Notes: generated by a model not told the origin, from the sequence alone. 64,000 bases of DNA from Pelagadaptatus aseana (GCA_040365065.1 BAABNI010000002.1:124001-188000), one strand, 5' to 3'; numbered from the stretch's first letter, positions 16,922 through 26,879 are shown. Program-made: numbers and translations.

Positions 16922-16962
16922 AATCTTTGCTTGTTAACTCCTGAGTATCTGATAGCTATTGA

Positions 16963-18006
16963 TCAATCGTTGCGGGACTTAAAGCCCTTCTCTAACGCTG
17001 ACAATCGTGAGGCCATTTTATCCAGCTGGTTAAACCTTACCGCGCTCTTACGCCAGTCAGCACTCAAGGACATACCGGTCCCTGAAGAATAAGATCCGGG
17101 TTTGGTGATGGACTTGGTCACCAGACTCATACCGGTGACATGAACGCCATCACAAATATCGATGTGGCCCACCAAACCCACGCCACCGGCCAGAGTGCAG
17201 TTTTTGCCAATGGTGGTACTGCCTGCAATCCCCGAACAACCGGCAATGGCGGTGTTTTCACCAATGCGGACATTGTGGGCAATTTGCACCAGATTATCGA
17301 CGATAACGCCGTTCTCCAGCACCGTATCATCGAGTGCTCCACGATCGATGGTGGTATTGGCCCCCACCTCTACCCGATCACCGAGTACGACACCGCCCAA
17401 TTGATGCACCTTAATCCAACCTTCGTTGCTCGGGGCAAAACCAAAACCATCGGCCCCTATCACCGCGCCACTGTGAATGACAACATGTGCCCCCATGGTA
17501 ACGCCATGATAAATCGTCGCATTGGCATGCAATCTGGAAGCGCGACCGATGCGACTGTTGGCTCCCACAAAGCTGTTGGGCCCAATGATCACATCCTCTT
17601 CAAGTACAACGCCCGCTTCGATAACCGCATTGGCACCCACCCGAACACCATCGGCGAGGGTTGCGGAAGCATCTACAACCGCGGAAGTATGAACCCCGGT
17701 CGACTGCTGTGGTGCATGATCAAACAGAGACGTCAGTCGCGCATACCCCAGATAGGGATTGGCCAGTATCAGTTTATTACCCGGATAAGCGTCAGCCAGC
17801 TCGGGCTTTAGAATCACCGCTGCCGCTCTGGTTGTTTCGAGATACTTTTGATAATTGGGATTGGCGAGAAAGGCTAATTGATTGTCACTGGCATCCTGAA
17901 TGGTGTTAAGACCCGAGATCACTGTCTGGGCATCGCCACTCAGTTCTGCACCGAGAAAATCGGCCAGAGCCTGAAGTGTCCACTGGGTTTTATTGGTCAC
18001 GGACAA
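16963..18006 (-). CDS. lpxD: UDP-3-O-acylglucosamine N-acyltransferase LpxD
   Basis: A 347-residue enzyme with an N-terminal uridine-binding domain (LADFLGAELSGDAQTVISG) and a long left-handed beta helix of hexapeptides, including HIGAD-type GAVIGADGFGFAP and the catalytic-region VQIAHNVRIG. It adds the N-linked hydroxyacyl chain in lipid A synthesis. A strong terminator-like hairpin lies between ompH and this gene, so lpxD and the genes after it may need their own promoter in the 135-base gap or rely on read-through. Confidence 0.96.
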   Translation of the reverse strand: MSVTNKTQWTLQALADFLGAELSGDAQTVISGLNTIQDASDNQLAFLANPNYQKYLETTRAAAVILKPELADAYPGNKLILANPYLGYARLTSLFDHAPQQSTGVHTSAVVDASATLADGVRVGANAVIEAGVVLEEDVIIGPNSFVGANSRIGRASRLHANATIYHGVTMGAHVVIHSGAVIGADGFGFAPSNEGWIKVHQLGGVVLGDRVEVGANTTIDRGALDDTVLENGVIVDNLVQIAHNVRIGENTAIAGCSGIAGSTTIGKNCTLAGGVGLVGHIDICDGVHVTGMSLVTKSITKPGSYSSGTGMSLSADWRKSAVRFNQLDKMASRLSALEKGFKSRND

Positions 18007-18078
18007 TCTCCAACGAAGGACTTGGTAGCATTAAAGATAAGGATTAATTGTAAACCCTGTGATTAGAAATAAGAATCC

Positions 18079-18122
18079 AAAAACAAAAACTCCCGGTATT
18101 GATAGTCAATAACCGGGAGTTT
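18079..18122 (-). terminator. Rho-independent terminator after ompH
   Basis: Arms at 18089-18097 and 18112-18120 (ACTCCCGGT and its exact complement) form a nine-base-pair G/C-rich stem. Read on the minus strand the stem is followed by TTTTTGTTTTT. It lies 20 bases after the ompH stop and upstream of lpxD. Confidence 0.85.
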
Positions 18123-18141
18123 CACAGAAGAGTCTGAGCGC

Positions 18142-18651
18142 TTACTGCTTGTTCAGCATAGCCGTTACTTTACCCGTGATATCAAACTCTGGCGTAGCAA
18201 AGAAGGCCGCACCACTGTCGAGCACCAAACCGATATTTTCAGCCTTGACCAGCTCATCCAGAACTTTCTTCGCTTTAGGGCCCAGTTCCTTAACAATGCG
18301 TTGAACCACTGCGTTGCGCTCGGCCTTGAGTTTTTCTGCCGCCAGCTTCAAATCGGCACTCTTGTACTCAACTTTTTTGCGATGCTCTGCGGTTTGCTCC
18401 TGACTCCAGGTCATGCCATTGGTTTGAAAATCCTTGTCCATGGTAATCAGTTCAGCACGCAGGGATTCGAACTTACTCTTCATGGCGGCAAAATCAGAGT
18501 TGCTATCCAGAGCTTTCAGAGTCTGCTGAGCAGAATTGGTTTGCATCAGAGCGGCCTGCATATTGAAAACAACCACTTTGCCCTGGGCTGCTGCAAAAGA
18601 TGAAACCAGCATGGCTGCCAGCGCGATGGAAAAAAGTTTGATTGCTTTCAC
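18142..18651 (-). CDS. ompH: OmpH/Skp-family periplasmic chaperone
   Basis: A 169-residue protein with a signal peptide (residues 1-22, ending SSFAAA) and a long charged coiled coil (KSKFESLRAELITMDKDFQ, KKVEYKSADLKLAAEKLKAE), as in the tentacles of Skp. It holds unfolded outer-membrane proteins on the way to the Bam complex. It follows bamA by 28 bases and is ended by a terminator. Confidence 0.93.
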   Translation of the reverse strand: MKAIKLFSIALAAMLVSSFAAAQGKVVVFNMQAALMQTNSAQQTLKALDSNSDFAAMKSKFESLRAELITMDKDFQTNGMTWSQEQTAEHRKKVEYKSADLKLAAEKLKAERNAVVQRIVKELGPKAKKVLDELVKAENIGLVLDSGAAFFATPEFDITGKVTAMLNKQ

Positions 18652-18679
18652 GTTGTTACTCCGTTTGTTATAGCTTTAT

Positions 18680-21247
18680 TTAGAAGGCAGAACCCAGCGA
18701 GAACTGGAAGAACTCAGTCTCATCAAAATCATTTTCTTTAATGGCCTTGGCAACACTGAAGGTCAATGGACCGAAACCGGTAATCCAGGTAACGCCCACA
18801 CCGGCGGAGACACTCAGTTTACCCAGATCCACATCGAAACAGTTCAGCTGTTCTTCGCCACAGTCACTGTCAAAAACATTACCGGCATCGATAAAGAAGG
18901 CCGACTGCAGCGAACGCTGGTCTTTGATAAACGGCATCGGGAAAAGAACTTCCGCGCTACCTTCAATCAGAACATTACCACCAAAAGGATCATCGGTATC
19001 GCCGACGGTATTAGTCAATAAGTTAGTGCCATCGCTGACATATACGATTTTATCGTCACCATCGATGTCGCCATCGCCATCGCTATCAATGGCCGCTAAA
19101 GCGTATTGCTCAGCCGCAGTCGCTCTGGGCCCCAGAGTGTTACGCTGGAAACCACGGACCGAACCAAAACCACCGGCGTAGTAATTTTCAAAGAACGGCA
19201 GACCTTCGGTATCACCAAAGGAATCCGCATAACCCAACTCAGTGCGCAGGCGCAAGGTCAGGGATTTGGTCAGCGGTCGGAAATACTGGCCCTTGTAGCT
19301 CAGCTTGTAGTATTCAAGGTCGCCGCCAGGTAATGTCATTTCAAAGTTCAAAGACTGAGAGGCACCGCGGGTCGCCAGGCGGCCACGATTCAGAGTGGAC
19401 TGGCGCCAGCTGGCGGTGAAGTTGACAATATTAAAGTTATCACCGTTTTCATCAATCCAACCAGCAGGGTTATTGGTGACTTGATCATCGAAGTTGGCAC
19501 CACTGAAAATACAGGCTGTTGTAAGATCGTCTTGATCATCCTGACAGTCGGCCAGGTTGGTTTCTAAGACATATTCTTCATCAATACCTGCAAATAAATT
19601 AGGAGAAGTGGCAATCTCCTGTGCCGCGAAATCACCGGTTTCAATGGTGATATTACTGACACCAATGCCAAAGTTCAGTCGCTCGATTTCCGAGATTGGG
19701 TAACCAAAATTCACAGCGGCACCGTAGGAATCGGTGCTGTAGCTCGATACGTTAACCTCTTCGAAATCACGCTCGCGGTAGTACACATTAAAGCCACGGC
19801 TTACACCGTCCGAGGTAAAGTACGGGTCCATATAGTTAAAGCTGTACACCGTCTGGTACTGCGACGTACTGATATTGAAGCCAACGCGTTTACCGGTACC
19901 AAACCAGTTGTTCTGTTGGACATTGGCACCCAATACAACGCCGGAGCCCTGAGCAAAACCGACACTGGCGCCAATACTGCCCGATGGCTGCTCTTCAACA
20001 CTATACTCAACATCCACCTGATCCGAAGTGCCGGGTACTTCAATGGTTTCAACATTCACTTCTTTAAAGAAGCCCAGGCGCTCAAGGCGTACCTTGGAGG
20101 CCTCGATACGAGCGGTTGAGGCGGAACCACCTTCCATCTGACGCATTTCGCGACGCAGCACTTCATCAGAGGTTTTGGTGTTACCGCGGAAATCAATACG
20201 GCGTACATAGGAGCGCTTACCCGGATCCATAAAGAAGGTAACTTTTACCGTACTGTCTTCTTCGTTGTGTTCCGGAATACCGCGCACTTCGGCAAAGGTA
20301 TAACCTTCGTTGCCCAGACGACGAGTCAGGTAATCAGAGGTAGTCGTCATCAGTACCTGTGAAAAGGTCTGCCCCTCTTTCATCAGGAACAACTTCTCCA
20401 GTGAATCCTCTTCAACCACCAGGTCACCGGCCAGTGCCACTTCACTGACTTTATAAACATCACCTTCATCAACGTTGATGGTGATATAGACACCTTTTTT
20501 GTCCGGGGTCAGAGACACTTGAGTGGAATCAATGCGAAAGCGCAGGTAACCACGATCGAGGTAGTAACTTTCCAGTCGCTCAAGATCACCAGTAATTTTT
20601 TCTTTGGAGTAGCGATTATTGCTGTTGAGCCAAGACAACCAACCGGTGGTTTTGAGTTCAAACAGGTCCAGCAGTTCCTGATCTTCAAAGGCGTTGTTAC
20701 CGACAATATTCAAATGCTCAATACTGGCAACCTTGCCCTCATCGACATTAACCAACAACTTCACCTGATTGCGTGGCAGCTCTTCAACCTCGGCGCTTAC
20801 AGAGGCGCTGTAGCGGCCTTGAGCAACATACTGACGCTCGAGTTCCTGAGTCAGACCATCCAGAGTGGCCTGTTTGAAAATCTGACCTTCCGACAAACCG
20901 TTTTCGGTCATACCCTTCAAAAGGTCTTCGGTTTGGATGGCCTTGTTGCCATCAATCACAATTTCACTGATAGCCGGGCGTTCAAGTAATTTGATGACCA
21001 GAACACCACCATCACGGCCCAGCTCAATATCGGCAAAGTAACCGGTGCGGAACAGTGCACGCGTGGCTCTTTGAATCACATAGGGATCAATTGTGTCACC
21101 CACCTGAAGTGGCAGTGCCGCAAATACAGTTCCTGCAGACACGCGCTGCAACCCCTCGAGGCGGATATCATCAACTCGGAAGCTTTGGGCAAAAGCCAGA
21201 ACAGGAAACAGGAACAAACAGATAAAGAGCGAACGCAAAGGCTTCAT
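18680..21247 (-). CDS. bamA: Outer-membrane protein assembly factor BamA
   Basis: An 855-residue Omp85 protein: signal peptide 1-20 (ending VLAFA), five POTRA domains over roughly residues 23-420, then a 16-strand barrel ending in Phe (FQFSLGSAF). The barrel has the conserved VRGF lid motif near residue 696. It is longer than the E. coli protein (about 810) because of loop insertions; one, at about 720-733, reads DSDGDGDIDGDDK, resembling an EF-hand/dockerin calcium loop, and another near residues 550-590 contains a Cys pair region. BamA folds and inserts outer-membrane proteins and is essential. Gene order rseP-bamA-ompH is conserved. Confidence 0.97.
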   Translation of the reverse strand: MKPLRSLFICLFLFPVLAFAQSFRVDDIRLEGLQRVSAGTVFAALPLQVGDTIDPYVIQRATRALFRTGYFADIELGRDGGVLVIKLLERPAISEIVIDGNKAIQTEDLLKGMTENGLSEGQIFKQATLDGLTQELERQYVAQGRYSASVSAEVEELPRNQVKLLVNVDEGKVASIEHLNIVGNNAFEDQELLDLFELKTTGWLSWLNSNNRYSKEKITGDLERLESYYLDRGYLRFRIDSTQVSLTPDKKGVYITINVDEGDVYKVSEVALAGDLVVEEDSLEKLFLMKEGQTFSQVLMTTTSDYLTRRLGNEGYTFAEVRGIPEHNEEDSTVKVTFFMDPGKRSYVRRIDFRGNTKTSDEVLRREMRQMEGGSASTARIEASKVRLERLGFFKEVNVETIEVPGTSDQVDVEYSVEEQPSGSIGASVGFAQGSGVVLGANVQQNNWFGTGKRVGFNISTSQYQTVYSFNYMDPYFTSDGVSRGFNVYYRERDFEEVNVSSYSTDSYGAAVNFGYPISEIERLNFGIGVSNITIETGDFAAQEIATSPNLFAGIDEEYVLETNLADCQDDQDDLTTACIFSGANFDDQVTNNPAGWIDENGDNFNIVNFTASWRQSTLNRGRLATRGASQSLNFEMTLPGGDLEYYKLSYKGQYFRPLTKSLTLRLRTELGYADSFGDTEGLPFFENYYAGGFGSVRGFQRNTLGPRATAAEQYALAAIDSDGDGDIDGDDKIVYVSDGTNLLTNTVGDTDDPFGGNVLIEGSAEVLFPMPFIKDQRSLQSAFFIDAGNVFDSDCGEEQLNCFDVDLGKLSVSAGVGVTWITGFGPLTFSVAKAIKENDFDETEFFQFSLGSAF

Positions 21248-21322
21248 AGATAAAATTCTAAAGTATTATTTTCACTTATTTTGGCTACAGACGTACCCGT
21301 GGCGAACCAAAGGCCAGACAGT

Positions 21323-22681
21323 TTAAAAACGCATAATATCGTTATAAAGCGCCAGAACCATAACCCCGGCAATTAAAACCATCCCGATCTGATAACCGAT
21401 CATTTGTATTTTTTCCGGTACCGGGCTGCCTTTTACCACCTCAATCAGATAGTAAAACAGGTGTCCCCCATCCAGGACCGGAATCGGCAACAGGTTAAAG
21501 ACCCCCAGACTGATGCTCAGCAATGCCAGAAATCCAATGTAATAACCCATTCCCGCTTTGGCGGAAGCGCCCGCCACTTTAGCAATGGTGATGGGTCCAC
21601 TCAAGTTTTTCGTGGATATTTCTCCCACCACCAGCTTTTTCAAAGAAAGCAACACAAAAACCGAGGTTTCCCAGGTTTTTTCTGCCCCTTTAACGGCCGC
21701 TTCGAAAACACCATAGTGCTGTTTGCGCAACATATGCTCTGGCCACTCGGGCATTTTCACAGCCACACCGACCCGACCAATGACTTCACCGCCATCCACT
21801 TCAACTCTTTCAGGCACCATGACGGTCGTCATCACACTGCCACCGCGCAGATAACCCACTTCTATTTTCTGATCTGGCCTGGCGCGCACATAATCCACCC
21901 AGGCGTTCCAGTCAGTCATGTCCATACCGTCAGCACTGACAATTTCATCTTGCGGCAACAGACCAGCCTGCTCTGCAGGACTGCCAGATACCACATCAGA
22001 AACAATGGCCTTGAATTCGGGCTGGAAGAAAGTGATACCCAAGCCGGCAATCACATCGGGATCACCCTCATCCTTGAGCCACTGATTGAGATTGGCCTGT
22101 GATTCATATTGCAGAGAGGAATCCGGGTATTTGACGGTAAAACGGATGAGTCCATCCTCCCCCATACGCGTAACCGCCTGACGCAAAACATCCTGACGAG
22201 TATTGGTAGCCACACCATCAATTGCCAGTATTTCCTGCCCCGCCTCAAGTCCGGCCTCCGCAGCAATGGACCCTTCCTCCACTTCACCGATCAGCGGCGA
22301 CAGATCGGTGGTTCCGGGAATCAGCATTATCCAGAATAACAGTATTGCCAGTACAAAATTGGCAATGGGGCCGGCAGCCACAATGGCGATCCGCTGCCAA
22401 ACTCCTTGACGATTAAAAGCCTGATCCAGCTCGGCTTCGGCAACCTCTCCCTCGCGTTCATCGAGCATTTTGACGTAACCACCGAGGGGAATGGCCGCTA
22501 CGGTGTACTCCGTACCCTGCTTATCGGTCCAACCCCACAGGGGCTTGCCAAAGCCCACAGAGAAACGCAGCACTTTAACGCCACAGCGACGGGCGACCCA
22601 GAAATGACCAAATTCGTGCACTGTTACCAGCACACCCAACGCCACAAAAAACCACAGTATGGTCAGAAGACTGCTCATCAT
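21323..22681 (-). CDS. rseP: Site-2 intramembrane metalloprotease RseP
   Basis: A 452-residue inner-membrane protease with the zinc motif H22-E-F-G-H26 in the first helix and the third ligand region VLDGGHLFYY near the C-terminus. Two PDZ-like domains lie between (around IGEVEEGSIAAEAGLEAG and SDVVSGSPAEQAGLL). RseP cuts anti-sigma factor RseA after DegS and removes leftover signal peptides. A start three bases later (second Met) is equally possible. It sits between dxr and bamA as in E. coli. Confidence 0.96.
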   Translation of the reverse strand: MMSSLLTILWFFVALGVLVTVHEFGHFWVARRCGVKVLRFSVGFGKPLWGWTDKQGTEYTVAAIPLGGYVKMLDEREGEVAEAELDQAFNRQGVWQRIAIVAAGPIANFVLAILLFWIMLIPGTTDLSPLIGEVEEGSIAAEAGLEAGQEILAIDGVATNTRQDVLRQAVTRMGEDGLIRFTVKYPDSSLQYESQANLNQWLKDEGDPDVIAGLGITFFQPEFKAIVSDVVSGSPAEQAGLLPQDEIVSADGMDMTDWNAWVDYVRARPDQKIEVGYLRGGSVMTTVMVPERVEVDGGEVIGRVGVAVKMPEWPEHMLRKQHYGVFEAAVKGAEKTWETSVFVLLSLKKLVVGEISTKNLSGPITIAKVAGASAKAGMGYYIGFLALLSISLGVFNLLPIPVLDGGHLFYYLIEVVKGSPVPEKIQMIGYQIGMVLIAGVMVLALYNDIMRF

Positions 22682-22713
22682 TATTATGTATTTCCTGTCT
22701 TAGATAACCGGCC

Positions 22714-23898
22714 TTAGGCCGTACGCTGCAACCTGGCCACCCATTGATAGGCCATCTCCCGGGCTTCAGCGTCCGCAACTTTGACCACATCAAGATTCAC
22801 AGGTTCATGGCAATCACTGCCATTCAACACCTGCTCGATTACTTTCGGAATATCGGTAAAGCCAATTTGTTCACCAAGGAAAGCATCCACCGCCACCTCA
22901 TTGGCCGCATTGAGGGTGGCCGCCAGGGTACCTCCACGGGCCGCCACCTCGGTAGCCAACCTCAAACAGGGAAAGCGCTGGTAATCAGGGCTTTCAAAAT
23001 CGAGTCGCGCCAAATCGGTAAAATTAAGACTGGCCACTCCCGATTCAATCCGTTCAGGCCAGGCCATGGCATGGGCAATTGGAGTCCGCATATCGGGATT
23101 CCCCATCTGCGCCAGCACCGAGCCATCGGCGTACTCGACCATCGAATGAATAATACTCTGAGGATGCACGACCACCTCAATATCATCGGGGCGCACACCG
23201 AACATCCAGCATGCTTCGATAAACTCAAGCCCCTTGTTCATCATGGTCGCCGAATCCACAGAAATTTTACGCCCCATGCTCCAGTTTGGATGGGCACAGG
23301 CCTGATCCGGCGTCACCTGAGCCAGATCCAACAGGGGCGTCTGCCGAAAGGGGCCGCCCGAGCCGGTCAGCAGAATCTTGCGAATTCCCGCCTGCTCCAG
23401 GTTTTGGTAATTGGCCGGCATACACTGAAAAATCGCATTATGTTCGCTGTCGATTGGTAATAACACGGCGCCGGATTCAGCCACAGCCTTCATAAACAAA
23501 CCGCCGGCCATAACCAGTGATTCTTTGTTGGCAAGCAGCACTTTTTTGCCCGAATTGACCGCCGCCAGTGTCGCCGCCAATCCCGCCGCACCAACGATCG
23601 CCGCCATAACGGAATCCACATCATCGTGCGCTGACACCCATTCCAGCCCGGATTCACCGGCCAGCACCTCGGTTTCCAGGCCCTTCGCCTGCAATCCTGC
23701 CCGCAACTGCTCGGCACTCTGCTCATCGCGCATAACGGCGAAACGTGGCCGGCAATCACAGCACTGCCGCAATAACTTCTCGACACTGGTGTGGGCTGTC
23801 AGAGCAAATACCTGATAGCGATCGGGGTGACGAGCTATCACATCCAGTGTACTGACACCAATGGAGCCGGTTGAACCTAAGACTGTAATCGTTTGCAT
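22714..23898 (-). CDS. dxr: 1-deoxy-D-xylulose 5-phosphate reductoisomerase
   Basis: A 394-residue enzyme with the NADPH-binding motif TVLGSTGSIG at residues 5-14, ALANKESLV-type LLANKESLVMAG, the metal/substrate segment LPIDSEHNAIFQC and the flexible loop SGGPFR. It makes 2-C-methyl-D-erythritol 4-phosphate in the non-mevalonate isoprenoid pathway, which also feeds the undecaprenyl synthase encoded upstream in the same operon. Confidence 0.96.
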   Translation of the reverse strand: MQTITVLGSTGSIGVSTLDVIARHPDRYQVFALTAHTSVEKLLRQCCDCRPRFAVMRDEQSAEQLRAGLQAKGLETEVLAGESGLEWVSAHDDVDSVMAAIVGAAGLAATLAAVNSGKKVLLANKESLVMAGGLFMKAVAESGAVLLPIDSEHNAIFQCMPANYQNLEQAGIRKILLTGSGGPFRQTPLLDLAQVTPDQACAHPNWSMGRKISVDSATMMNKGLEFIEACWMFGVRPDDIEVVVHPQSIIHSMVEYADGSVLAQMGNPDMRTPIAHAMAWPERIESGVASLNFTDLARLDFESPDYQRFPCLRLATEVAARGGTLAATLNAANEVAVDAFLGEQIGFTDIPKVIEQVLNGSDCHEPVNLDVVKVADAEAREMAYQWVARLQRTA

Positions 23899-23944
23899 GG
23901 TCGTGGGTATCAGAGATTTCTATGGATTGAATAGGGGGCAAGCT

Positions 23945-24784
23945 TTAAAAAGCCGGCATTTCCCAGCCGGTAAGCAGAATCGCCAGAGAAAAGATTGGCG
24001 CAGCGGCGGTCAGACTGTCGACGCGATCCATAAACCCACCATGACCAGGCAGCAGATTACTGCTGTCTTTTATGCCGCGTTCACGTTTGACCATACTGGC
24101 CATCAGATCACCCAGCACCGACACCAGTGCGACCGGCGCCACAATAGCGACCAGTTGATAACCCTCACCAGCCCAGTAACAAAAACCGGTTGCCAGCAAC
24201 AGACACAATGCAAAACCGCCCCAGAAGCCCTCCCAGGATTTTTTGGGACTTACATGCACCGCCAACTTACGCTTGCCGAAGTTCTTGCCGACAAAATAAG
24301 CGCCTACATCGGCAGCGGCCACAATCACAACCAACAGGATAATCAGCCATTCACCGTTCGGCTGGGTTCGCAGGAAAATAAACGCCAACCAGGTGGGCAC
24401 CAGAACAAACACACCCATAATCGCGCGAGTCCAGCGACGCCCCCAAAGCACCGCACTGGCTGGATAGGATTGTACCCACAACAGAGCAACCGCCCACCAG
24501 ATCCCGGCCGCGCCAAACACCGAAAGCAATTCTTCACCGGAAAATACGCCGGTCTCGTAGTAGCCGTTGTACCCTGCTGCCACCATGGCCAACAGCAGAA
24601 TACCGATGGCATAGAGAACCCTCTGCCATTGGGCTTTGAAGCCGGACATATTGGCCCACTCCCAGGCAGCGATAGCAACCACCACCGAAATAACCTGTGC
24701 ATACTGTTGCAACGGCGCCAGAAAAATAACACCCAGAAACAATGCCGCCAGAATGACCGCTGTAATAATGCGTTGCTTGAGCAA
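23945..24784 (-). CDS. cdsA: Phosphatidate cytidylyltransferase CdsA
   Basis: A 279-residue membrane protein with about eight helices and the full CDP-diglyceride synthase signature near the C-terminus: KRERGIKDSSNLLPGHGGFM followed by DRVDSL. It activates phosphatidate to CDP-diacylglycerol for phospholipid synthesis. It lies between uppS and dxr, 30 bases after uppS. Confidence 0.96.
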   Translation of the reverse strand: MLKQRIITAVILAALFLGVIFLAPLQQYAQVISVVVAIAAWEWANMSGFKAQWQRVLYAIGILLLAMVAAGYNGYYETGVFSGEELLSVFGAAGIWWAVALLWVQSYPASAVLWGRRWTRAIMGVFVLVPTWLAFIFLRTQPNGEWLIILLVVIVAAADVGAYFVGKNFGKRKLAVHVSPKKSWEGFWGGFALCLLLATGFCYWAGEGYQLVAIVAPVALVSVLGDLMASMVKRERGIKDSSNLLPGHGGFMDRVDSLTAAAPIFSLAILLTGWEMPAF

Positions 24785-24814
24785 AAGGCTCCCCTTAATT
24801 CTTTGTAATTGTTG

Positions 24815-25540
24815 TTATTGGCCCTGCTCGACCTGCTCTGAGGTCTTGCCAAAGCGCCGCTGGCGACTGTGAAAATCGGCAATGGCACCACTGAGGTCAT
24901 CGGCACCAAAGTCCGGCCACAACACATCCGTAAAATAGAGTTCACTGTAGGCCGCCTGCCACAACAGATAATTGCTGATACGGTGATCTCCGCCGGTGCG
25001 AATCATCAAATCAAGAGCCGGCAACCCCGAGGTTGACATACCGGCATCCAGAGCGGCTTCATCGATCTCATCAACCGCCATACGACCTTCAGAAACCTTT
25101 TCAGCAAGCTTTCGCGCAGCCTGAGTCATATCCCAACGACCGCCGTAATCCGCGGCTATCACCAGAGTATGCTCACCCTCACAGGCAATGGCTTCGGCAT
25201 CAAAAATGGCTTTCTGGATTTTTTCACTGAAACGGCTGCGATTACCGATTACCCTGAGCCGAACCCGCTCGTCCTTCAGCTTTTTGGCCTCGTTTTTCAG
25301 ATAGGAAAGAAACAACCCCATAAGAGCCTCTACCTCTTTAGGGGGGCGTTGCCAGTTTTCACTACTGAAAGCAAACAGGGTTAAGACCTCCACACCGTGC
25401 TCTTTGCAGGACTGCAGCACCTCACGGATTTTTTCGACGCCGGCACGATGTCCCTGCACGCCCATTTTGCCGTTCAGCTTGGCCCAGCGGTTGTTGCCGT
25501 CCATGATGACAGCAACATGTCTTAACGAATCATCACTCAC
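24815..25540 (-). CDS. uppS: Undecaprenyl diphosphate synthase
   Basis: I place the start at the GTG at 25540 (241 residues, MSDDSLRHVAVIMDGNNRWA), because GAGGA precedes it at good spacing; a longer frame from 25582 has no usable site and adds residues not seen in the family. Catalytic Asp14 is in VIMDGNNRWA; the RTGGDHRISNYLLWQAAYSE and FSSENW segments are complete. It makes the C55 lipid carrier for peptidoglycan and O-antigen. Confidence 0.95.
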   Translation of the reverse strand: MSDDSLRHVAVIMDGNNRWAKLNGKMGVQGHRAGVEKIREVLQSCKEHGVEVLTLFAFSSENWQRPPKEVEALMGLFLSYLKNEAKKLKDERVRLRVIGNRSRFSEKIQKAIFDAEAIACEGEHTLVIAADYGGRWDMTQAARKLAEKVSEGRMAVDEIDEAALDAGMSTSGLPALDLMIRTGGDHRISNYLLWQAAYSELYFTDVLWPDFGADDLSGAIADFHSRQRRFGKTSEQVEQGQ

Positions 25541-25585
25541 GATACATCCTCGAGTGCGGGCCTGCGTCCATGCCGGCCCCAATAA

Positions 25586-26143
25586 TTAAATTTCCATCAA
25601 GTCCTTTTCTTTGGCCGCCAGAGCGGTGGCCACATCGGCAACGAACTTGTCGGTAATTTTCTGGATCTCATCCTGTGCGCGACGATCATCGTCTTCGGTA
25701 ATCTCTTTTTCTTTCAGCAGATCCTTCACGTCTGCCAGCGCATCGCGACGGATATTGCGGATAGAAATACGGGCGTTCTCCGCTTCGGCGCGTGCCTGCT
25801 TGATGTAATTCTTGCGAGTTTCCTCAGTCAAAGGCGGCATTGGCAGGCGAATCAGCTCACCCTGGGTGGAGGGGTTCAGGCCCAGATCCGACTTCATAAT
25901 GGCCTTTTCAATTTCCGGCACAATGGCCTTCTCCCAGGCACTGATAGACAGGGTACGCGCATCCAGAACCGAGACATTAGCGACCTGATTCAGCGGGGTA
26001 TCCGCACCGTAGTAGCTGACGGTAATGCCATCGAGAATACTTGGGTGGGCGCGCCCAGTGCGAATTTTGTTGAAGTTAGTACCCAGCGCCTCGATGCTCT
26101 TGCCCATGCGCTCTTGAGCTTCCTGCTTGATTTCATCCAACAT
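25586..26143 (-). CDS. frr: Ribosome recycling factor
   Basis: Set to start at the ATG at 26143, giving the canonical 185 residues (MLDEIKQEAQERMGKSIEAL). It overlaps the pyrH stop by 11 bases. The KIRTGRAHPSILDGI and RLPMPPLTEETRK segments are diagnostic. With EF-G it splits post-termination ribosomes. Confidence 0.97.
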   Translation of the reverse strand: MLDEIKQEAQERMGKSIEALGTNFNKIRTGRAHPSILDGITVSYYGADTPLNQVANVSVLDARTLSISAWEKAIVPEIEKAIMKSDLGLNPSTQGELIRLPMPPLTEETRKNYIKQARAEAENARISIRNIRRDALADVKDLLKEKEITEDDDRRAQDEIQKITDKFVADVATALAAKEKDLMEI

Positions 26144-26879
26144 TTTCTTGATTCCCCTCTTCAATCAGGGTGCCTTCATCTTCACCCTGGATAATTTTGA
26201 CCAGTGCGCCGGTTTTATCCATACGGAAAACACGCACAGGCATATTGTGATCACGGCACAGGCAAATGGCCGTCAAATCCATAACGCCCAATTTCTTCTC
26301 CAGCACCTCATCATAAGTCAGGCGCTCGTAGCGAGTGGCATTGGGATCTTTCATTGGGTCGGCAGTGTAAACACCATCGACCTTGGTGGCTTTCAGTACA
26401 ATATCCGCTTCCACTTCGATGCCGCGCAAACAGGCTGCAGAATCGGTGGTAAAGAACGGGTTACCGGTACCAGCTGAGAAAATAACCACTTCACCGCTTT
26501 TCAGAAAACGGGAAGCCTTGCGTCGGTCATAGTGATCCACCACCCCACTCATGGGAATGGCCGACATAACGCGGGAAGAGATATTACTGCGCTCCAGAGC
26601 GTCACGCATGGCCAGAGCATTCATAACGGTAGCCAGCATGCCCATATGGTCGCCGGTAACACGATCCAGACCAGCCGCACTCAGAGCCGCACCGCGAAAC
26701 AGGTTACCGCCACCGATAACCAGCCCAACCTGAACACCGATACCGACTAATTGACCAATTTCCAGAGCCATTTTATCCAAAACCTTGGGATCGATTCCGA
26801 AACCTTCGGTTCCCATCAATTCTTCCCCGCTGAGTTTCAGCAGAATCCGCTGGTATTTCTTTTCTCTGGTATTGGGCAT
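26133..26879 (-). CDS. pyrH: UMP kinase PyrH
   Basis: A 248-residue amino-acid-kinase-fold protein with RILLKLSGEELMG, VIGGGNLFRG, DHMGMLATVMNALAM and the AFSAGTGNPFFTTD-type nucleotide loop. It phosphorylates UMP to UDP and is allosterically activated by GTP in its relatives. It follows tsf after a terminator-like hairpin and runs into frr. Confidence 0.97.
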   Translation of the reverse strand: MPNTREKKYQRILLKLSGEELMGTEGFGIDPKVLDKMALEIGQLVGIGVQVGLVIGGGNLFRGAALSAAGLDRVTGDHMGMLATVMNALAMRDALERSNISSRVMSAIPMSGVVDHYDRRKASRFLKSGEVVIFSAGTGNPFFTTDSAACLRGIEVEADIVLKATKVDGVYTADPMKDPNATRYERLTYDEVLEKKLGVMDLTAICLCRDHNMPVRVFRMDKTGALVKIIQGEDEGTLIEEGNQENVG

